Shown here piece after piece: positions 48,755-53,640 of a stretch of 53,640 nt of DNA. This DNA is from Caldipriscus sp964426895 (lineage in GTDB: Bacteria > Hydrothermota > Hydrothermia > LBFQ01). Numbering within the stretch: the first letter of the stretch is position 1; the number at the start of each line of letters is the position of its first letter. Position numbers and translations under genes: made by a program. The notes below the pieces were generated by a model. The model saw nothing but the letters and a program-made list of their open reading frames with translations, did no database searches and was not told the DNA's origin. The stretch covers positions 1 through 53,640 of the forward strand of contig CAYRSH010000002.1 of assembly GCA_964426895.1 (NCBI GenBank). Direction: 5' to 3'.

Positions 48755-50124
48755 CCTTTTACTATATGTGGTATTCTTCGGGGAAATGGGGGGATGCGAC
48801 ATACACACCTTTGGAGTTTTACAATTCAACGGATTACAAAACATTAAAAAGACACTGTAAGGAGGCAAAGTATGCCAACATAGACGGTTTTATAATATCC
48901 TTTTGGGGTATTCACGAGATAAACAAATTGGAAATTGCCTCAAAGGTTTTTGAAAAATGTGGGTTAAAATATACGGTTTATGTTGAAGTAGGTAGATCCG
49001 CACGGGATGTTATAAATCAGGTGGATACAGCGTTAAAACTTTTCGGGGAAAGGAAGGGATTTTTAAGGATAAACGGAAAGCCAGTAGTCTTTTTATACGG
49101 TAGGGTAATGGATAATTTGAATACCGTTCAACTGGATAGCATATCAAGGGCGTTTAAAGATATTTTAATATTTGCGGATGAGAGGGGGCAGACGACGAAT
49201 ATTTTGTTCAGGAATTTGCATAAGTACATCGTTTTGAGCAGGGATACCAATTTTTATAAAAACTTTTGCAAATTTGTAATAGGATATTGCGCCGTTCCGG
49301 TATCTCCGGGTTTTAAAATGAAAAACAGGGATAAGCCATATGTTCCGCATCAAAACGGGAAGTTTTATATAGATGTATTAAAATTGGCAATTAATTCGGA
49401 TGCAGATATATTACTCATAACCTCGTTTAACGAGTGGTGGGAGGGAACAAATATAGAGCCTTCCAAGGAGTTTGGGGATTTGCATTTAAAAATAACACGA
49501 AAATATGCAAGGATTTTTAAGAAAACTCGCAAGGAAAACAAAAAGATATTTAACGAAAACATGAGTATCCCAAAGTTTAAAAACAAGGCCTGTTTTGTTT
49601 CAGAGCCAAAGGATTTTACACCCCTAATGTTTGAGGAATTGGAAATATTTAGGAAACCCGAGACATTAAAAGGTTGCGATTTGGTTATATATGCCACGGG
49701 TGAACATTACGATACCCTTTGGAATCCGTTTATAAAGGATTATTTAAACAATGGCGGTAAAATGCTAATAACCGGGGGTCCTTACCCTTTTTACTACGAT
49801 ATTTCGGGGAGATATGTCAATATGGCGGATAGGTTTGGTTTGAAGTTAGGGGTAGTTGATGATAAAATTCTACTGGGAGAATCCAAGACTTTTTTGATAG
49901 GTGAGGGGGATTCGGTGGAATTTATACCTTTTGGGGAGAGGAGGATAAGGGATTTAAGGGATTACGATGAGAAGTTTTACGAGATTTTGGTGTGCAAGCA
50001 AAGTTGTAAGGGGTTTGTGGTAAGCGGGAGGAAGGGAAATGTATATTATGTTTGGAAGGGTTTGGTTGATAGCCCTTATGGTGTAAAAATTGTTAGAAGG
50101 GTTTTAAGGCGAATGGGATTTTAA
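48745..50124 (+). CDS. GH99-like (endo-mannosidase-type) domain protein with amidotransferase-like C-terminus
   Basis: About 459 residues. The N-terminal ~280 residues match the GH99-like family: LAFYYMWYSSGKWGD, YANIDGFIISFWG, LRINGKPVVFLYGRV and the signature LLITSFNEWWEGTNIEP. The last ~180 residues look like a class-I glutamine-amidotransferase-like fold (CDLVIYATGEHYDTLWNP, DYLNNGGKMLITGGPYPF). GH99 enzymes cleave alpha-mannose-containing glycans; bacterial GH99-like proteins are often near polysaccharide genes. No signal peptide is seen. ATG overlaps the DUF4149 stop region; 3' end overlaps the LTD gene by 32 nt. Confidence 0.75.
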   Translation: MVLAFYYMWYSSGKWGDATYTPLEFYNSTDYKTLKRHCKEAKYANIDGFIISFWGIHEINKLEIASKVFEKCGLKYTVYVEVGRSARDVINQVDTALKLFGERKGFLRINGKPVVFLYGRVMDNLNTVQLDSISRAFKDILIFADERGQTTNILFRNLHKYIVLSRDTNFYKNFCKFVIGYCAVPVSPGFKMKNRDKPYVPHQNGKFYIDVLKLAINSDADILLITSFNEWWEGTNIEPSKEFGDLHLKITRKYARIFKKTRKENKKIFNENMSIPKFKNKACFVSEPKDFTPLMFEELEIFRKPETLKGCDLVIYATGEHYDTLWNPFIKDYLNNGGKMLITGGPYPFYYDISGRYVNMADRFGLKLGVVDDKILLGESKTFLIGEGDSVEFIPFGERRIRDLRDYDEKFYEILVCKQSCKGFVVSGRKGNVYYVWKGLVDSPYGVKIVRRVLRRMGF

Positions 50125-51655
50125 CCTTTGCACTTTTCTCACCCTTAACATTAACCACCAAAAAGTAAAACCCCCTCCAAAGGTCATCCGTATCGACCGC
50201 AACCTGCCCCTTGGGTGAATTCGGTTTAAATGTTTGCTCCTTTACCAACCTACCCAAATCGTCATAAATTTTAACCCTCAACTCCTCAACTTTAAATTCG
50301 TATCCAAAGGATAAAACGAGTTTTTCGCCCTTTTTATAAACCTTCTTTGGTAGGGAAATTCCGGATGATATATTACCGTATGACAAACTGTTAATCCTGC
50401 CGGGTGTTCCACCCTTGGGGTCCTGTGTGGTTCCCCAATTACTGGGCTCGTTTGTGGATATGTAAGGGGAAACCCTTTCAAGGGATTTGTTATAACCCCC
50501 ACCAAAGGAAGAGGAATAATGCAAGCTGTCTATCGTAAAGTTTTCGGATTTTAAAACTATGTCATCACCCGAATCGTTAAACCTCGGGAAATTGGAAAGG
50601 TATAAATAATCAACTTCGGGGAATAGGTTTTTAAAGTTTGTATCCCCGGAAACCACTAAGAAACCCCCGGGCTCAACATCCCGAAATATACCCTTAGAAC
50701 AGGTGGAAGGGTCGCAGATCTTAAAATTCCTCAAATGCATTTTCCACTCGGAGATGTTATACAACTCCAACCACTCAATACCCTTATATGTAAGTTCGTT
50801 TATTATCAAAGTGGGTTGTCCGTATGTGTGTTGAAAGTATATTGAGTTATCGGATGTATCGCAATCCGTTGTATCCAAGGTTATACCTATATCGTTTGTA
50901 CCGTATTGGGTAAAACGGAAGGTTTTTGTAAACGAGTGTAGGGATTCCGGTTGTAATACCGATGATATGGTTTCACCCTTGGCACCGTTTATAACTAAGG
51001 ATACTTTAAAAGTGGCCGTCTCCGTCCCGTTGTTTTTAATGTTATAGACCACCCTAAGGGAATCCCAAAAGTTTAAGATATTATCCAAAGATATTGAGAA
51101 CTCATAAGGACAGGAAACGGAATTACCAAAACCCAAGGTATTGCCCGTTGGAGATCTTGACGGAAAGAATGTATTTATGTTTGGGGATTTTCTCTCGGCC
51201 GAAATCCCATCCCCGGTGGTCGGGAAAGGGCCAACCATATCCACCGTATCACCATAAGGGTTAATAAGGTATAGTGTATCGTTTTGGGATAAACCGTTTC
51301 CCAATTGAGCGTCGTTAACGGACATTAAAACCGTACCCGAGGGGAAGGAATAGGGGGTGGGGTTTGGGGATGAAGGATTTGTATAATCCCTGTCAAGTAT
51401 TACCCCGAATCCAAAAGGCGGCAGGCATGTGGATATTATGCAAGTTGGACAGGATTCCAAAACGGTACTGTCCGGAAAGGGAATTATGTTATCCGCATCA
51501 TATCTATCCTTTAAAACCCAACCATTAAGGCAAACGGTTGTATCCGAGGGGTTATATATTTCAATTGCCTCGTTATATAAACCCGCCGAGGATTCGTTTC
51601 CTAAGGGGTCGTACATCACCTCGTTTATGATAAAACCGAAGATAAAACTAAACAT
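50093..51655 (-). CDS. Surface protein with two lamin-tail domains and FlgD-like C-terminus
   Basis: About 520 residues. The first lamin-tail domain starts at once (FIINEVMYDPLGNESS ... NEAIEIYNPSDTTVCLNGWV); a second begins near residue 280 (LIINELTYKGIEWLELYN). Between them lies a CARDB-like stretch (LRVVYNIKNNGTETATFKVS). The C-terminal ~70 residues (LRVKIYDDLGRLVKEQTF, WRGFYFLVVNVKGEKS) resemble FlgD-Ig or sorting tails. The signal peptide is minimal: MFSFIFG directly before the domain. ATG 51655, or TTG one codon before, overlaps the gyrB stop. Likely secreted or surface attached; function unknown. Confidence 0.82.
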   Translation of the reverse strand: MFSFIFGFIINEVMYDPLGNESSAGLYNEAIEIYNPSDTTVCLNGWVLKDRYDADNIIPFPDSTVLESCPTCIISTCLPPFGFGVILDRDYTNPSSPNPTPYSFPSGTVLMSVNDAQLGNGLSQNDTLYLINPYGDTVDMVGPFPTTGDGISAERKSPNINTFFPSRSPTGNTLGFGNSVSCPYEFSISLDNILNFWDSLRVVYNIKNNGTETATFKVSLVINGAKGETISSVLQPESLHSFTKTFRFTQYGTNDIGITLDTTDCDTSDNSIYFQHTYGQPTLIINELTYKGIEWLELYNISEWKMHLRNFKICDPSTCSKGIFRDVEPGGFLVVSGDTNFKNLFPEVDYLYLSNFPRFNDSGDDIVLKSENFTIDSLHYSSSFGGGYNKSLERVSPYISTNEPSNWGTTQDPKGGTPGRINSLSYGNISSGISLPKKVYKKGEKLVLSFGYEFKVEELRVKIYDDLGRLVKEQTFKPNSPKGQVAVDTDDLWRGFYFLVVNVKGEKSAKVKIPFALKPF

Positions 51656-53540
51656 CAAGGTTCTTCACAAATTTCGCATTGTTAAGTATAAACTCCCTTC
51701 TCTTTTCAACGACCTCACCCATAAGGATTGAGAATAGGTGATCGGCCTCTACGGCATCTTCCACGGTCACCTTCTTTAAAGTTCTGGTCTTGGGGTTCAT
51801 CGTAGTTTCCCACAACTGCTCCGGATTCATTTCCCCCAAACCCTTATACCTCTGGATTCTTATATCATCACCCCATTCCTTTCTAATCCTTTCAAGTTCC
51901 TCATCGGAATACAGATAAACAACATTTTTACCCTTCTGAACCCTATATAAAGGCGGCATTGCCACATATATATATCCCCTTTCAACAAGGGGCCTCATAA
52001 ACCTCCAAAACAGGGTTAAGAGTAGTGTTCTTATATGCGCCCCATCCACATCCGCATCGCTCATAATTATTATCTTTCCATACCTTGATTTATTGGGGTC
52101 GCATTCATCCTTTATACCACACCCTATTGCGGAAATTATGGCCTTAACCTCATTATTAGACAGGGCTTTAACCAAATTTGCCTTTTCCACATTTAGAATT
52201 TTACCCCTTATGGGCAATATCGCTTGTGTATGCCTGTCCCTGGCCTGTTTTGCACTACCGCCCGCCGAATCACCCTCAACTATAAAGAGTTCCGATGCCT
52301 TCGGGTCTTTACTTATACAATCCGCCAACTTACCGGGTAATGTATCCGATTCCAAAAAATTTTTCCTCTTTACTAGTTCCCTCGCCTTTTTCGCCGCTAT
52401 ACGGGATTTTGCGGTGGTTATGGCTTTTTGGATTATGATTTGCGCCACTTTTGGATTTTCCTCAAAAAACCTCCTTAAACCTTCATAAACAACGCTTTCA
52501 ACAAATGTTTTGGCGGATGGAGAACCCAACTTTGCCTTTGTCTGTCCCTCAAACTGTGGTTCGGGCATTTTTAGGTGCAATACAGCCACCAAACCCTCCC
52601 TAACATCATCACCGGAAAGGTTTTTACCCTTTAACTCCTTCAACATATTGTTCTTTTGGGCGTAATCGTTTATCACCCTTGTTAAGGCACTCCTAAGCCC
52701 GCTTACATGGGTACCACCATCTACGGTTTGTATTGTATTAACAAAAGATAAAATTTCCTCGTCATCGGTATCGTTATAGTGTAAGGCCAATTCTAACTCC
52801 ATATTGTCGTTGGATTTTTTGATATAAAAAGGGGGTGAAAACAAAGGCTTATTCCCCTCATCAACATAAAGTAGGAAATCCACCAAACCACCACTCTTAA
52901 AACTTTCCCCTTCACCGGTTTCCTCATCGTAAAACACGAATTCAACTTCCGGCACTAAATAGGATAATTCCCTTAACCTCCTTTTAATAAAGTTTTTATC
53001 CCAAACCTGTTCCCCGAAAATCTCGGGATCGGGTTTAAACCTTACTATTGTTCCCCTTTCATTCGTTTCACCGATTTCCTTTAACGGTTCAACTATATCC
53101 CCTCGGGAGAATTTAGCCTTATAAACCTTCCCATCCCTCTTAACCACCACCTCCAACCATTCGGATAGGGCATTAACAACCGACGCACCCACCCCGTGCA
53201 ACCCTCCGGAAACCTGATAAATCTTTCTATCAAACTTTCCACCTGCGTGCAATACCGTAAAAACCACCTCAACACCACTTAAACCCAATTCGGGATGTTT
53301 ATCAACGGGTATTCCCCTTCCGTCATCCTCAACGGAAATGGAACCATCCGAATGAACCACAGCCCTTATTTTGCTAACATATCCCGCCAAAGCCTCATCA
53401 ACGGAATTATCAAGGATTTCCAAAAACAGGTGGTGAAATCCCCTTTTACCGGTATCGCCTATATACATTGCGGGCCTTTTCCTTACTCCTTCAAGGCCCT
53501 TAAGAACCTTTATATCCTTTGCCGAGTATTGCGTTTGCAT
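51648..53540 (-). CDS. gyrB: DNA gyrase subunit B
   Basis: GyrB supplies the ATPase of gyrase. The 630-residue product has KGLEGVRKRPAMYIGDTG, EILDNSVDEALAG, DDGRGIPVD, the QTVDGGTHVSG loop, the Toprim motif EGDSAGGSAKQARDR, MSDADVDGAHIRTLLL and RYKGLGEMNPEQLWETTM. An upstream in-frame ATG (53585) would add 15 residues, but TAAAAT sits between it and the ATG at 53540, 8 nt from the latter; MQTQYSAKDIKVLKG also fits the family. The stop overlaps the LTD gene start. ParE is a less likely alternative. Confidence 0.95.
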   Translation of the reverse strand: MQTQYSAKDIKVLKGLEGVRKRPAMYIGDTGKRGFHHLFLEILDNSVDEALAGYVSKIRAVVHSDGSISVEDDGRGIPVDKHPELGLSGVEVVFTVLHAGGKFDRKIYQVSGGLHGVGASVVNALSEWLEVVVKRDGKVYKAKFSRGDIVEPLKEIGETNERGTIVRFKPDPEIFGEQVWDKNFIKRRLRELSYLVPEVEFVFYDEETGEGESFKSGGLVDFLLYVDEGNKPLFSPPFYIKKSNDNMELELALHYNDTDDEEILSFVNTIQTVDGGTHVSGLRSALTRVINDYAQKNNMLKELKGKNLSGDDVREGLVAVLHLKMPEPQFEGQTKAKLGSPSAKTFVESVVYEGLRRFFEENPKVAQIIIQKAITTAKSRIAAKKARELVKRKNFLESDTLPGKLADCISKDPKASELFIVEGDSAGGSAKQARDRHTQAILPIRGKILNVEKANLVKALSNNEVKAIISAIGCGIKDECDPNKSRYGKIIIMSDADVDGAHIRTLLLTLFWRFMRPLVERGYIYVAMPPLYRVQKGKNVVYLYSDEELERIRKEWGDDIRIQRYKGLGEMNPEQLWETTMNPKTRTLKKVTVEDAVEADHLFSILMGEVVEKRREFILNNAKFVKNLDV

Positions 53541-53548
53541 AAGTGGGA

Positions 53549-53554
53549 ATTTTA
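53549..53554 (-). promoter_or_regulatory. Promoter of gyrB
   Basis: TAAAAT on the minus strand, 8 nt before ATG 53540. Fixes the start codon choice. Confidence 0.55.
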
Positions 53555-53588
53555 ATTCCGTTAAGTTTTCCCGTGGGAAATGCAAAAC

Positions 53589-53617
53589 TTGACAAAAGAT
53601 ACATTCGTAGGCATAAT
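53589..53617 (+). promoter_or_regulatory. Promoter of the right-edge gene
   Basis: TTGACA (53589-53594), exactly 17 nt, CATAAT (53612-53617), 9 nt before ATG 53627. Nearly the same design as the dnaG promoter. Confidence 0.6.
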
Positions 53618-53626
53618 TGAAAGGTT

Positions 53627-53640
53627 ATGTACAGGTTAAG
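53627..53640 (+). CDS. Start of an unidentified gene (runs off right edge)
   Basis: ATG followed by three codons (MYRL) at the correct spacing from a strong promoter, divergent from gyrB. Too short to identify. Confidence 0.4.

Noticed and set aside
53541..53585. Longer gyrB from ATG 53585
   Set aside because: The TAAAAT box would then lie inside the coding region; the shorter form matches the family N-terminus.
1..53640. CRISPR array, prophage or intact mobile element
   Set aside because: No regularly spaced repeats, integrase, transposase or phage structural genes were seen; the only direct repeat is inside the acidic gene.

Overview
The window reads as a gene-dense chromosomal segment of a Gram-negative, probably thermophilic bacterium with AT-rich DNA. 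The outer membrane is inferred from lpxK, a heptosyltransferase-type GT9, an O-antigen ligase, a WaaE-like GT2 and a Tyr-rich beta-barrel protein. Thermophily is inferred from heavy use of AGG/AGA (Arg) and ATA (Ile) codons, Lys/Glu/Tyr-rich proteins and very tight gene packing. A Por/T9SS-like C-terminal tail, lamin-tail (LTD) domains, a FlgD-like C-terminal domain and a group-II-type GGGP synthase point to the FCB / WOR-3 / Hydrothermae-like part of the bacterial tree. That placement is inference, not proof.

Layout. 1-418: remnant of a broken gene on the minus strand. 419-8941: lpxK with an S15 peptidase, an acyl-CoA dehydrogenase with miaA, and a phoH - PgpH-like HD - mnmA operon. 8984-13062: beta-barrel protein, ndk, acyl-CoA carboxylase beta subunit and a SEDS protein. 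13047-14510: heavily decayed IGHMBP2-type SF1 helicase. 14582-16614: a large TPR protein of unknown function and tRNA-Thr(CGT). 16696-20357: nuoN, a PcrB/GGGPS-family gene, a small membrane protein and radA. 20344-27795: half-transketolase with a DUF4159 protein, and an LPS glycosyltransferase cluster. 27810-32356: serS, an M55 D-aminopeptidase, a SpoIID-like protein and a glutaryl-CoA dehydrogenase. 32369-37391: recA with a PUR-alpha-like gene, and dnaG-rpoD-cinA. 37675-41538: division cluster murB-ftsA-ftsZ-ftsX with divergent FtsA and FtsZ. 41510-45591: ogt, hutU, capA and a GT2. 45666-46131: a 74-residue Trp/Glu/Asp protein and an unexplained, strongly structured segment. 46155-50124: bioY, a DUF21 protein, a sugar nucleotidyltransferase, a DUF4149 protein and a GH99-like protein. 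50093-53540: LTD surface protein and gyrB. At the right edge a new plus-strand gene begins.

The most striking property is in gene expression. About two dozen first-of-operon genes have a -10 hexamer (TAAAAT, TATAAT, TAGAAT and similar) ending only 6-12 nt before the start codon, with no room for a Shine-Dalgarno sequence. They look leaderless, including genes starting with GTG or TTG. Many of these hexamers are directly preceded by ACCT or a close relative, an apparent non-TGn extended -10 element. A minority (dnaG, the right-edge gene, the left remnant) have TTGACA at 17-18 nt. Several upstream stop codons lie inside the promoter of the next gene. Shine-Dalgarno sequences appear mainly in a few leadered genes (phoH, recA) and inside operons (rpoD, ftsZ, ftsA). 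Many adjacent genes overlap, including five convergent pairs.

Other points: several presumed exported proteins have unusually short hydrophobic N-termini; the core division proteins are divergent; the structured segment before bioY may encode an unknown RNA. No CRISPR array, phage or intact insertion sequence was seen.
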